Positions 1-8,324 of a stretch of 36,452 nucleotides of DNA are shown one piece after another; position 1 is the first letter of the stretch; each line of letters opens with the position of its first letter. Position numbers and translations under genes: made by a program. The notes under the pieces are model-generated. The model did no database searches. It saw only the letters and a program-made list of their open reading frames with translations, and was not told the DNA's origin. Source of the DNA: Candidatus Thermochlorobacter aerophilus (lineage in GTDB: Bacteria; Bacteroidota; Chlorobiia; Chlorobiales; Thermochlorobacteraceae); assembly GCA_002794105.1 (NCBI GenBank), contig PHFL01000073.1, positions 1 through 36,452 of the forward strand. The letters are read 5' to 3'.

Positions 1-704
1 AGCGGGTTGGCGCCCAAGCGCACGCCCAAGCGAGAGATTTCTGCCAGCCCTCGTGTAACGATAGCCGCTTTGGCATTATCACCATAGCCAATACCGTCGG
101 CAATACCAGCGGCAATTGCCATGATGTTTTTGACCGAACCTGCAATTTCCACACCGACCAAATCGGTATTGATATACACACGAAACATCGCTGTTCTGAA
201 GGTTTCTTGCACATACTTTGCGGTCTCTTTGCTTACGCTGGCTGCAACTACTGTCGTGGGCTGATGTCGGCTGACTTCTTCAGCATGGCTCGGTCCATAC
301 AATGCGGCAATCTGCTCTATCTTTACCTGCGGCAAGGCACTCTGCGTTACTTCCGACATTCGCATGCCTGTGCCCAGCTCAATTCCTTTAGAGACATTCA
401 CGAAAATGGTGTTGTTGAACGGGTGTGCTTTCAGCTGCATGAGTATCTCTCGCACAGCTTGTGCGGGGGTTGCCACCACTATCATATCAGCTTTGGCTGC
501 ACGATGAATATCTGATGAGATTTGCACACTGTCTGGAATTGTGATGCCAGATAAGTAGCGCTTGTTTTCGTGCCAGCGATTCAGTTCATCGGCAAACTCT
601 TTGCGATGTGCCCAAAGAAAGACATCATGTCCTTTTTCGGCAAGCAAAATCGCTAAAGTCGTTCCCCAACTGCCTGCACCGAGCACTGCGATTGAAATGC
701 CCAT
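1..704 (-). CDS. gpsA: NAD(P)H-dependent glycerol-3-phosphate dehydrogenase, 3' end missing
   Basis: Reduces dihydroxyacetone phosphate to sn-glycerol-3-phosphate for phospholipid synthesis in the cytoplasm. About 234 codons are present and the C-terminus lies beyond the left edge. The start ATG (702-704) is followed by [18 protein letters not shown], the GxGxxG dinucleotide-binding turn at residues 9-14. Further on are [17 protein letters not shown] and the [16 protein letters not shown] block, whose Lys falls at residue 192, where the GpsA catalytic lysine is expected. It is divergent from the PF10136 gene. plsY, which uses its product, lies 2.3 kb away on the same strand. The identification is secure; only the missing end is unknown. 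Confidence 0.95.
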   Translation of the reverse strand, partial: MGISIAVLGAGSWGTTLAILLAEKGHDVFLWAHRKEFADELNRWHENKRYLSGITIPDSVQISSDIHRAAKADMIVVATPAQAVREILMQLKAHPFNNTIFVNVSKGIELGTGMRMSEVTQSALPQVKIEQIAALYGPSHAEEVSRHQPTTVVAASVSKETAKYVQETFRTAMFRVYINTDLVGVEIAGSVKNIMAIAAGIADGIGYGDNAKAAIVTRGLAEISRLGVRLGANP

Positions 705-758
705 TTTCAAGATGATGTTCGTATTTTTAATGCAGCTTTGATAAAGTAACCGATGGCT

Positions 759-772
759 TTACGCTTGCGTAA
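759..772. promoter_or_regulatory. Small palindrome between divergent gpsA and PF10136 gene
   Basis: TTACGC-TT-GCGTAA forms two perfect 6-base arms in the 168-base divergent intergenic region. It could be an operator, but it is short enough to occur by chance and no regulator is linked to it. Confidence 0.2.
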
Positions 773-798
773 GTTGTTAGGCGCATTATCACGGTCTT

Positions 799-824
799 AG
801 CCAGCAGGTGCGCTGGGCTTTTTT
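799..824 (+). terminator. GC-rich hairpin followed by a T tract in the leader of the PF10136 gene
   Basis: AGCCAGC pairs with GCTGGGCT (one bulged base) and is followed directly by six Ts, the form of a Rho-independent terminator read on the plus strand. No plus-strand gene lies upstream in the window. It therefore sits in the 5' leader of the gene starting at 873, where it could attenuate transcription or stop stray transcripts. The stem is short. Confidence 0.3.
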
Positions 825-872
825 GACGTTGCGTTTGTCCAAAAATTCTCTGTCAAACGAACTGCTATTTTA

Positions 873-2903
873 ATGTTCTCATTGATTAAAACATCACCAC
901 AGTCTCAGCCTAATCTTGAGCAGGTTTTGGCTAATATACCGAACGCATCGGTAGATGATAGCGGGAAGTGGTTGCAAACGCTCATTGATGCGCTACGTCC
1001 GAAAAAAGGAGAGGCTTTTGAAGAATCTGCTAAACGTTTAGCCACGCTGACCTACACGCTGCGCACTTCGCCAGAGCTACTGCTTCATGTGCGAAACTAT
1101 GTGCGTTTTCAAGTTGAGCGGTGCAACTATGTGCGTCTATTTACTGAGGTTGGTGTAGCTGTTCATGCCAGTTTCATCTCGGAAGTTTTTAGGCGCATTG
1201 GCGGAACATTTTTGCCACCCTTGGCTCATCCTAACGACATGCTGGACTTTCTGGAAGAATGTTTCCCAGAGAAGACCGACCACCAATGGGTTAGGGCTAT
1301 TCCAAGTTCCACTTGGGTTGAATTGTGGCAACTGTTAGATGCAGACGGGGTAATGACTTCGTCTGGCACACTGCAGTTTGCTCTGGCTCAATCTATCCTT
1401 ATTCTTTCATATCGTGCTGTATCTATGGGGTTAGAGCCAGAACTTCTTGCTTGCATGCCATCTTTTGACTATGCTCGTTCCCCATTTATCCTTTTGGGTC
1501 AGGAGGTTGGAAACTACATTGAGCTGTATGAGAAATTTTTGATTTCACCTGAAAAAGTTGAAGAGTCACAACTGGTGTCGCAGTATGAACATGCACTTGG
1601 CACGATTGTTGCCTGTTGTGAGCTTTTGGAGGCAATTCGTGAAAGTCAAATTGTCAAGGGTGTTAGCATTCAGCGCGTATATCTGCTTTATCGGATTCGC
1701 CGCACTGTAGAGCGCCTGAAGATGCTCTTGCGTTTAACTTCGCCGCTTGAGCAAGCCAACCGCGCCACACTTGTCGTCGACTTTTTCAAGGAACTGATTC
1801 GTGAAATCAATCTTCGGCGCAATTTAGGGGAGCACTTTCGGGAAAATACCAGTCTGCTTGCCTATAAGATTGCTGAGCACACCAGCCAAACAGGTGAACG
1901 CTACATCACCACTACACGTCGGGAGTACATAGAATTTATTCTTGCTGCAATGGGCGGTGGTTTTGTCATCGCCTTTACAAACTGGGTAAAGTTTATCATT
2001 GCTTACCTCAATGCAGCGCCGCTTATCAGCGGACTGCTTTACAGCATCAACTATGCGGGCAGTTTTATTACCATGCAAGTCTTTCATTTTTCTCTGGCAA
2101 CCAAACAGCCTGCCATGACGGCTTCCGCCCTTGCCCGTTCCCTTGACTCGAGTGATTCAGAAAAACTTAATCTTGAGACGGCGGCAGACCTCATTACCAA
2201 AATTTCTCGCAGTCAGTTTGCTTCATTCTTAGGCAATTTGATTGTTGTCATTCCGCTTGCCTTTGCGCTTTCTTGGCTGTGGTATTTGATTTCGGGGTCT
2301 CATATCGCAAATGAACAAAAAGCTTTGAGCACCTTGGCATCCTTTCATCCGTTCAAATCTCTGACCGTATTTTATGCAGCACTCACTGGCGGGATTCTTT
2401 ACCTAGGCGGCTTTGTGACAGGCTACTTTGATAACTTCGTTGCATACTCGGACTTTCGGCAGCGGGTTGAACAGCATCGTGTTTTGCGAAGAATCTTGCC
2501 ACCGGCTTGGCTTACGCGCGCTGCTCACTACCTTGAGGAGAACTTAGGTGGATTGATGGGCAATCTCTTCTTAGGCTTTGCTTTGGGCATGACACCAATT
2601 ATTGGCGTCATTACCGGCTTACCACTTGATGTTCGCCATGTTACGATTGCCGCAGGCGGCTCAGCGATGGCAGTTGCACAGCTGTGGAAAGAGCTTACTG
2701 CATGGGATTATGCAATGATTGCACTTGGCGTCTTTTTCGTTGGTCTCATGAATTTTTTGTTTAGCTTTGGGTTATCACTCGTGCTGGCACTGAGTTCTCG
2801 CCGCGCCAATTTCAAGCAGGGACGTGCCCTTATCCATATAGTATGGCAACGCTTTAAGACTCATCCCCTGCAATTTTTCTTTCCGCCAAAGACAGCATCA
2901 TAG
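873..2903 (+). CDS. PF10136 family membrane protein (annotated elsewhere as site-specific recombinase Gcr)
   Basis: 676-residue protein matching, by eye, the PF10136 'SpecificRecomb' family named after neisserial Gcr. The soluble N-terminal half (to about 345) is helical. The C-terminal half is clearly membrane-embedded: hydrophobic segments near residues 350-375, 385-410, 449-472, 496-520, 562-590 and 613-645. The diagnostic FHFSLATKQPAMTASALA stretch follows the second segment, and GNLFLGFALG...GLPLDVRHVTIA lies near 562-600. No tyrosine- or serine-recombinase catalytic motif is visible, so the recombinase label is doubtful. The ATG at 873 lacks a clear Shine-Dalgarno site. Its position between gpsA and plsY suggests, without proof, an envelope or phospholipid-related role. 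Confidence 0.75.
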   Translation: MFSLIKTSPQSQPNLEQVLANIPNASVDDSGKWLQTLIDALRPKKGEAFEESAKRLATLTYTLRTSPELLLHVRNYVRFQVERCNYVRLFTEVGVAVHASFISEVFRRIGGTFLPPLAHPNDMLDFLEECFPEKTDHQWVRAIPSSTWVELWQLLDADGVMTSSGTLQFALAQSILILSYRAVSMGLEPELLACMPSFDYARSPFILLGQEVGNYIELYEKFLISPEKVEESQLVSQYEHALGTIVACCELLEAIRESQIVKGVSIQRVYLLYRIRRTVERLKMLLRLTSPLEQANRATLVVDFFKELIREINLRRNLGEHFRENTSLLAYKIAEHTSQTGERYITTTRREYIEFILAAMGGGFVIAFTNWVKFIIAYLNAAPLISGLLYSINYAGSFITMQVFHFSLATKQPAMTASALARSLDSSDSEKLNLETAADLITKISRSQFASFLGNLIVVIPLAFALSWLWYLISGSHIANEQKALSTLASFHPFKSLTVFYAALTGGILYLGGFVTGYFDNFVAYSDFRQRVEQHRVLRRILPPAWLTRAAHYLEENLGGLMGNLFLGFALGMTPIIGVITGLPLDVRHVTIAAGGSAMAVAQLWKELTAWDYAMIALGVFFVGLMNFLFSFGLSLVLALSSRRANFKQGRALIHIVWQRFKTHPLQFFFPPKTAS

Positions 2904-2991
2904 TCTTAGCTGATTTGCTATCAGGCTTATTATCAGTGTTCCTTAGGGATAGTAGCGCTGACTGTGTTAGTGCTGTGCTTGCAAAAGCTTT

Positions 2992-3699
2992 TTACTTTTG
3001 CTTGGAGAAGAAGTTTACACGATTTTCTGTGCCCAATCGTAGGCGCTGGATGTTTGAGCGGTGCGTGTAGATAATCCCTAATGCAATGGCGCTGCCTACA
3101 ATAATCAAGTTTACATCCAAGCTGTCGTGAATAAGATGCGATGCGCCAAAAAGATGCACTTCATAGTCAATGCCGTCTGTGCCAACCAGATGTTTGCGCA
3201 GCGCTACAATCAGCGGAAAACACAAAGCGGCTAACATGGAAGCCACCGACACATAGCGTGAGACCAGCATGATGATGAAAAATATCGCCATCGTAATTGC
3301 CATCGTAACAGGTGCAATGCCAAACATAATCCCTGCTGCAGTGCTCACTCCTTTTCCACCACGAAAATCTGCAAATATCGTATAGACATGCCCAATCACT
3401 GCTGCTGTGCCTGCCAGCAACTGCAGCACGACTTTGTTCATTTCTGGTAGCTTATCCAGCTGATTGTAAGTAAAAAATCCAACCACCCATAAGACTACCA
3501 CGATGCCTTTGAACATGTCAACAAGCGTTACCAGTAACCCTGCCTTCCAGCCCAACACTCGAAACGCATTTGTACCACCTGCATTACCGCTTCCATACTG
3601 ACGAATGTCAATACCTTTCAGCCACTTGCTCAAAATAATGCTTGTAGGGATAGACCCAATCAGGTAACTTACAACGAGAATAGTCGCAATAGAAAGCAT
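2992..3699 (-). CDS. plsY: Glycerol-3-phosphate acyltransferase PlsY
   Basis: Integral membrane enzyme that transfers the acyl group from acyl-phosphate to glycerol-3-phosphate, giving lysophosphatidate, the first membrane-phospholipid step in most bacteria. The 235-residue protein begins with a membrane segment and carries the family motifs GSGNAGGTNAFRVLG (residues 36-50) and GGKGVSTAAG (about 113-122), with further hydrophobic segments between and after them. It is slightly longer than typical PlsY (about 200) because of an insert near residues 170-190. It converges with the PF10136 gene and lies on the same strand as gpsA, which makes its substrate. High certainty. Confidence 0.95.
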   Translation of the reverse strand: MLSIATILVVSYLIGSIPTSIILSKWLKGIDIRQYGSGNAGGTNAFRVLGWKAGLLVTLVDMFKGIVVVLWVVGFFTYNQLDKLPEMNKVVLQLLAGTAAVIGHVYTIFADFRGGKGVSTAAGIMFGIAPVTMAITMAIFFIIMLVSRYVSVASMLAALCFPLIVALRKHLVGTDGIDYEVHLFGASHLIHDSLDVNLIIVGSAIALGIIYTHRSNIQRLRLGTENRVNFFSKQK

Positions 3700-3875
3700 A
3701 GTTGTTGAGATTTTCTTGATTTTCGTCTGCGATTTCTCGGTGCAAAGTTCAAGTTATTGCGAAAAAATTTCTTAGCCAAATCCATGGAGTAGGCTTAAAC
3801 TTGCTATCGGTACTCAAGTTCTATAATTTTTCGCCTCATTGTGTTAAAAACCTATCCACTCTAATTTTTGCATCT

Positions 3876-4751
3876 ATGGCGTGGGAATCTATCCTCTTTA
3901 TTGGTGCTACCTTAGTAGCCATGCTCATGATTGCTCGGCTTGTCAATCAGTTCATTTTCAAGGCGAGCATGACGGAAGTCATTTCAAAAGAAGATAAGAG
4001 TGCACTCGGTATTGCCTTAGCCGGATTTTTGTTTGGTGTGGTGCATATCACGGCAGAAGTCTTAGCAGGCGAGGGACATCAGAGTTGGCTGGTTGATGCA
4101 GGACTTGTGGCGCTTTGGGGACTTGGTGGCATTACTTTGCTAACTCTCCTGTCACTTTTTGGCTTCAAACTCTTTCATGGCGTCGATTACATGCAAGAGG
4201 TGCAAAAAGGCAATGTTGCAGTCGGCATCGTAGCAGCAGCCCGCTTCATTGCCACATCCATGGTTATTGCAGCTGCCGTCTCAGGCGAGAACACTACGAC
4301 AAGTAGTGCTCTAGTGACCGAAGGTAGCGCAGCGCTGGCTTCGTTTGTTTTTTTCTTAGTTGGGCAACTGACTTTGATTGTGGTCACTTGGCTCTTTCGC
4401 TTTCTTACCTCATATGACGACGCCAAAGAACTTGCTAGCGGTAACATTGCTGCCGCACTCAGTTACTCTGGTTTAATGATTGGCATTGGCATTGCCATCC
4501 ATAAAGGCATTAAAGGCGAGTTTATTGGCTATGCCACTGGTCTTTTGTCGTATGCAAAATCCATGAGTGTAGTGATTGCGTTCTACCCTATTCGCCAGTT
4601 TTTGGTGCAAGGGTTGCTCATTGGCGGCAGTTTTGCCCTCTACGGTGGCACACTCGACCAAGAAATTAGCCGTGATAGAAATATTGCAGCGGGAACAATT
4701 GAAGCCATGGCTTACATTAGCACGGCTTTGCTCATTACACGGTTGCTTTAA
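3876..4751 (+). CDS. Double DUF350 integral membrane protein (YjfL-like)
   Basis: 291-residue, almost entirely hydrophobic protein with about eight membrane segments. It looks like two tandem DUF350 (PF03994) units: the GNVAVGIVAAARFIATSMVIA and GNIAAALSYSGLMIGIGIAI segments, then a terminal NIAAGTIEAMAYISTALLI. I chose ATG 3876 (MAWESILFIG...). An upstream TTG at 3801 would add 25 polar residues with no ribosome site. Its molecular function is unknown. In E. coli the DUF350 protein YjfL is encoded close to YjfC, a glutathionylspermidine-synthetase-like ligase, and the same pairing recurs here with a 63-base gap. It is probably the membrane partner of the cluster at 3876-8189. Confidence 0.8.
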   Translation: MAWESILFIGATLVAMLMIARLVNQFIFKASMTEVISKEDKSALGIALAGFLFGVVHITAEVLAGEGHQSWLVDAGLVALWGLGGITLLTLLSLFGFKLFHGVDYMQEVQKGNVAVGIVAAARFIATSMVIAAAVSGENTTTSSALVTEGSAALASFVFFLVGQLTLIVVTWLFRFLTSYDDAKELASGNIAAALSYSGLMIGIGIAIHKGIKGEFIGYATGLLSYAKSMSVVIAFYPIRQFLVQGLLIGGSFALYGGTLDQEISRDRNIAAGTIEAMAYISTALLITRLL

Positions 4752-4814
4752 GAGGTCATCTATCCCGGTGTGCTGCTTGGATTTGCTTTGGTAATGTGTT
4801 AAAACAAGTTTGTC

Positions 4815-6110
4815 ATGCCACACTTACTGACTCGCTTTGCACGCGGCACGGTCGCCTACCAAGAAGCCTATCAACAGTTTGCCGAAGAGCTCTACCGCAC
4901 CAACATCCTCAGCGACCCATGGCTCTATGGCGAAGAGCGTTTTTTGCTTGAGCCGATTCTGCTTTCAGACTCGGAGTTGCAAGCGCTCTATGCGGCTGCA
5001 GAAGCTATCGGACAAGCTTATCATGAACTGGCACAATTGGTCTGGCAGCAGCCTACATACCTTGACACATTTTTTCACTTGACTCCATATCAGAAACTTA
5101 TGTGGCTGACTTCTGGCGGCAGTTGGCACTTTATTGCTCGCCTTGATGTCTTTCAGGAAAAAGGTGGCGGTATCAAAATCTGTGAGATGAACAGCGACAC
5201 ACCCAGCGGCGAAGCCGAAGCTGTATTGCTCAATAAACTTCTGCATCCTTTTGCACCGGGTACTCTCGACCCCAATACACAGCTTGAACCCGCTTTCATG
5301 ACAGCTCTGCAAGTGGCTTATCAAGCCGAAGCCAATCGTCCGAAAGCCACACCAACCGTTGGCATCATCTATCCTACTGACTTGCCTGAAGATTTATCTA
5401 TGATTTTGCTCTACAAAAGCTGGTTTGAGAAGCAGGGATTCAAAGTTGTGTTGGGCTCGCCATTTAATTTGCACAAGACGGCAGAGGCACTTTGTCTTTT
5501 CTCGCAGCCTGTGGATATTGTTATCCGACACTACAAAACTGATTGGTGGGGCGAACGCCAGCCCATCTGGCACGATGAAGAAGAGTATCTTGACCCATAC
5601 CCCATGCATCGCGAGCTTTTAGCGATTCTTGAAGCCGAAGAAGCTGGTCAAGCTGTCGTGCTAAATCCTTTTGGGGCTGTACTGACACAAAACAAGCTCA
5701 GTATGGCTTTTTTCTGGGCACATCTTTCTGCGTTTTCTCCAGATACGCAAGCTGCTATCAAGGCGTATATTCCTCCAACCTATCGGCTGGCTGATATGAG
5801 CATAGATACTTTGCTCTGTGAGCAGGAAAAATGGGTCTTGAAATCCGATTACGGATGCGAAGGTCAGGAGGTGATTATCGGCAAGTTTGTCACACCAGAA
5901 ATGTGGAAACTTTCTTTGGAGCAAGCCATAAAAGAGCATTGGATTGTTCAACATTTTTTTGAAGCGCAACCTCTGGCAGCAGGTGGAATTGCTAACTTTG
6001 GTGTGTATCTCATCGGCGGAAAAGCCTGTGGCTTATATACGCGTGTCTCTGGCGGAGCGACTGACTATACCACGCCTTGTGCCGCAGTTTTTATCACCTC
6101 AAGCCTTTGA
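4815..6110 (+). CDS. Glutathionylspermidine-synthetase-like ATP-grasp ligase (YgiC/YjfC type)
   Basis: 431-residue ATP-grasp enzyme of the GSP_synth family (PF03738), predicted to form an amide bond using ATP. Visible family features are ARLDVF (residues 108-113), the Mg/ATP-binding stretch CEMNSDTPSGEAEA (123-136), KSDYGCEGQEVIIG around 345 and FGVYLIGGKACGLYTRVSGG near the C-terminus. The amidase (CHAP) domain of bifunctional E. coli Gss is absent, as in YgiC/YjfC, so real glutathionylspermidine synthesis is doubtful. Homologues of this type are usually suggested to modify a peptide or small molecule of unknown identity. It lies 18 bases before a putative lipoprotein gene and 63 bases after the DUF350 gene, so probably one operon. 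Confidence 0.85.
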   Translation: MPHLLTRFARGTVAYQEAYQQFAEELYRTNILSDPWLYGEERFLLEPILLSDSELQALYAAAEAIGQAYHELAQLVWQQPTYLDTFFHLTPYQKLMWLTSGGSWHFIARLDVFQEKGGGIKICEMNSDTPSGEAEAVLLNKLLHPFAPGTLDPNTQLEPAFMTALQVAYQAEANRPKATPTVGIIYPTDLPEDLSMILLYKSWFEKQGFKVVLGSPFNLHKTAEALCLFSQPVDIVIRHYKTDWWGERQPIWHDEEEYLDPYPMHRELLAILEAEEAGQAVVLNPFGAVLTQNKLSMAFFWAHLSAFSPDTQAAIKAYIPPTYRLADMSIDTLLCEQEKWVLKSDYGCEGQEVIIGKFVTPEMWKLSLEQAIKEHWIVQHFFEAQPLAAGGIANFGVYLIGGKACGLYTRVSGGATDYTTPCAAVFITSSL

Positions 6111-6128
6111 TTAACGAAGTAGCAGCGT

Positions 6129-7535
6129 ATGCAAAAAGACGAGCTTTCACAGTTTGGCGCCCCATGGTGGCAAGAGATGATTTCACGGCGCGAAGCCAAC
6201 AAACGTCTTGCAAAATTGGCAGCACTTTCTGTCGTCCTCTCCAGCCTCGGTCTTTTTCAAGGCTGCGACGTTGATGATGAGACCGAAGTCAGTGTCGACA
6301 CCACTGAACTGCAGCGTCAAGAAGGCTGGAATGTAGGTTCGCCTGATACGCCGCTTGTCTTACAAGGCAAGACATCGCAAGACAGCTTGAACTCACTGAG
6401 TTGGGTAGCTTACTTAGAGCCTGAAACCCTACTGAAAGCCTACGAACCTACGCGTGCTGATTTGAAGCCATTTGTGGTGTCAACTTTAGTGCAGTCGCTC
6501 TCGCAGCCTTCGCTAAGGAGTCAGATGGCGCCGGTTTTCACGCCCGATATGCAAGCGGCTTACTCGCGAGGGCTGGGCATGAAAGAGCTGCTCAAGCAAA
6601 GTCAAAATCCTGACCGCATTGCTTTGTTTGTCGATATTGCTGGGGCAGAAGCCGTCGCTTTCGGTGCAGCGCTGGCAGATGTGGCACACTTGGTCATTGG
6701 CTTTGATAATTGGCCTCATCCGATTGGCGTTGTGCCCTCGCATCAGACTTTAGGCGCTATGCTCTATTTTGCCGAAGAAGTCTCGCGTAAAGCCAAAAAC
6801 CGTCCCGAGAAAGCCTCGACAGTATTTTTGCTTGATAGCAATCGGCTTTTACCTTATGACGAGAATACCGATGCTGATACCAAATTCGATAACCGATACA
6901 TGGCTAAAGTGCCCTCTGCTGACAATCTCAAAAAACTCGGGTTCCAGAGTGTGCTGTATTGCTCACCTGATGAACGTCGGCAGCAGGAGTTAGATGACCT
7001 CAATGAGGATTTTGCAAGTTACACCGAGAATGGCTTGACTGTATCCATGATTAACTTATCGGACTTCAAGCCTCAAACTCGTGCTGATGCCGAAGTTGCC
7101 AATGCCACAACTTCTACTTTGCCCAAGGCAGCAGTAGATTCCACGCAGCTTAGCACTGGCAGTTCAGCTAGTGAGAGTCGCATCGCCATGTTTCCGACCT
7201 ACCACTATGGTGGCTTTCCCGGTTTTGCTCCATGGTTTTTCTATTACTATCCGATGTTTATACCGTCGCCTATCTATTATCCGCGCTACGACCCTGCTTA
7301 CTATAGCCGTCTGTCTTCGCCTTCTTCTATTTCGCAACCAAACTACACGCCTGTTCGCCGACCGACCATTTTCTCCGGACGGGCGACAGGTGCCGTCAGT
7401 GGCATCGGACGTGTTAAACCGACTGGTTTTGGTCGGGTCTCCATGCGTGTCTCCTCAAGCACAGGACGCATTACAGGGATTCGCGCTGGGCGATTCGGCT
7501 CGTTTGGACGCAGTCGTAGCAGCTCTTTTTCATAA
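6129..7535 (+). CDS. Putative exported lipoprotein with Tyr/Pro- then Gly/Arg/Ser-rich tail
   Basis: 468-residue protein of unknown function. The N-terminus has a twin-arginine-like SRREANKRLAKL (residues 19-30), a hydrophobic stretch and a GLFQGC end at Cys46, a possible though imperfect lipobox; an acidic DVDDE follows. Residues 60-315 look like a mixed alpha/beta globular domain that I do not recognise. From about 350 the sequence is aromatic and proline rich (repeated Tyr, Phe, Pro), and the last 90 residues are Gly/Arg/Ser/Thr rich and end RSRSSSFS. E. coli YgiB/YjfM (DUF1190), the lipoprotein partners of YgiC/YjfC, also have a Cys near the N-terminus and a low-complexity tail with Gly-Phe-Gly. 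The resemblance is of layout, not proven homology. Confidence 0.65.
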   Translation: MQKDELSQFGAPWWQEMISRREANKRLAKLAALSVVLSSLGLFQGCDVDDETEVSVDTTELQRQEGWNVGSPDTPLVLQGKTSQDSLNSLSWVAYLEPETLLKAYEPTRADLKPFVVSTLVQSLSQPSLRSQMAPVFTPDMQAAYSRGLGMKELLKQSQNPDRIALFVDIAGAEAVAFGAALADVAHLVIGFDNWPHPIGVVPSHQTLGAMLYFAEEVSRKAKNRPEKASTVFLLDSNRLLPYDENTDADTKFDNRYMAKVPSADNLKKLGFQSVLYCSPDERRQQELDDLNEDFASYTENGLTVSMINLSDFKPQTRADAEVANATTSTLPKAAVDSTQLSTGSSASESRIAMFPTYHYGGFPGFAPWFFYYYPMFIPSPIYYPRYDPAYYSRLSSPSSISQPNYTPVRRPTIFSGRATGAVSGIGRVKPTGFGRVSMRVSSSTGRITGIRAGRFGSFGRSRSSSFS

Positions 7536-7556
7536 ACTGCAAACCTTCTTTCAGCC

Positions 7557-8189
7557 ATGACTCGACGCGGATTTTTGTCAAAACTTTTCGGTACGCGCCG
7601 CCCGCAAGAAATGGCTTTTTTTGCCATCCAAGTCGCTTTCAATTACTACGGCAAAGAAACTCTTCGCAGCGAACTTCATCGCCTCATCGCAGAAAGTGTT
7701 CATGATGAGACGCCTGAAGAAAAACGCCGTTTCTTCAAGCGCCTGACCTCAAAATTGCAAGAAGCCATACCCTATTTTGAGTATGGCTACTGGGATTTTA
7801 TCACCGATGCTGAAGCTGCCGAGCGCGAATTCAACCACTGGATTAACGACATTGAAGCCAATATGGCTACCGAAGAAGAAGAAGTTGCTGAAAAGGTCGA
7901 TGAGGTCATGCGCCTTAGCAGTTCAAAATACTATGTGGTCATTTCGTTAATTTTTCTCCTGGAAGCCTCGCCGATGCTCGACGACCTTGCCGCACTCATT
8001 GATGAAATTCCTGAAGAAGCCTTCGCCGACCGAGAAACCTTTGCTAAACTCATCGCCGCTATTAACTACTTCGACTTCGAGTATTGCTTTGGTGATGCTG
8101 TCTACATCATGCCCGGCAATGAACAAGACGGAATTTCTTACGAAGACCTTGCAGGCGAAGGCTGGGAATACCTACGCTTGATTAGCTAA
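7557..8189 (+). CDS. Hypothetical protein, last gene of the ATP-grasp/DUF350 cluster
   Basis: 210-residue protein starting 21 bases after the lipoprotein gene, probably cotranscribed. The first 15 residues are basic (MTRRGFLSKLFGTRR) with no convincing signal peptide. The rest is acidic and helical, with EEEEVAEKVDE at about residues 104-114, a short hydrophobic YYVVISLIFLLE stretch (about 122-133) and a conserved-looking end, YEDLAGEGWEYLRLIS. The YVV...LIF stretch and acidic end loosely resemble DUF1517 proteins, but I would not assign it. Likely cytoplasmic or peripheral to the membrane. Its place in the cluster suggests a helper of the ligase or the DUF350 protein. Confidence 0.6.
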   Translation: MTRRGFLSKLFGTRRPQEMAFFAIQVAFNYYGKETLRSELHRLIAESVHDETPEEKRRFFKRLTSKLQEAIPYFEYGYWDFITDAEAAEREFNHWINDIEANMATEEEEVAEKVDEVMRLSSSKYYVVISLIFLLEASPMLDDLAALIDEIPEEAFADRETFAKLIAAINYFDFEYCFGDAVYIMPGNEQDGISYEDLAGEGWEYLRLIS

Positions 8190-8241
8190 GTCGTGTTGAA
8201 AAATGAATGTGTAGGTTTCGCTGCACTGTTCTCTTACCATT

Positions 8242-8308
8242 CCATTCCGAGCGCCAGCGAGGAATCCATCATGGATGCTTCATCATGCTACGCTTCTTCA
8301 GCATGACA
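8242..8308. repeat. Palindromic repeat, family A, copy 1
   Basis: Begins CATTCCGAGCG, has GAGGAATCCAT facing ATGGATGC in the middle, and ends GCATGACA. It is an imperfect long palindrome that would fold into one hairpin. It lies just after the four-gene cluster. Related copies are at 8389, 8446, 19171 and 19315. Confidence 0.8.
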
Positions 8309-8324
8309 AGTTGAGGATGGTAAA

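Noticed and set aside
207..515. 102-residue plus-strand frame over gpsA
   Set aside because: The minus strand encodes an unbroken GpsA with its conserved motifs.
1598..1613. Near-perfect sigma54 promoter match (TGGCACG-N4-TTGCC)
   Set aside because: It lies deep inside the PF10136 coding region, with no gene start downstream on that strand for over 2 kb, and the codons fit the protein; likely chance.
2981..3001. GCAAAAG/CTTTTGC hairpin at the end of plsY
   Set aside because: AT-rich 7-base stem overlapping the plsY stop codon, with no following T tract on either strand; too weak to call a terminator.
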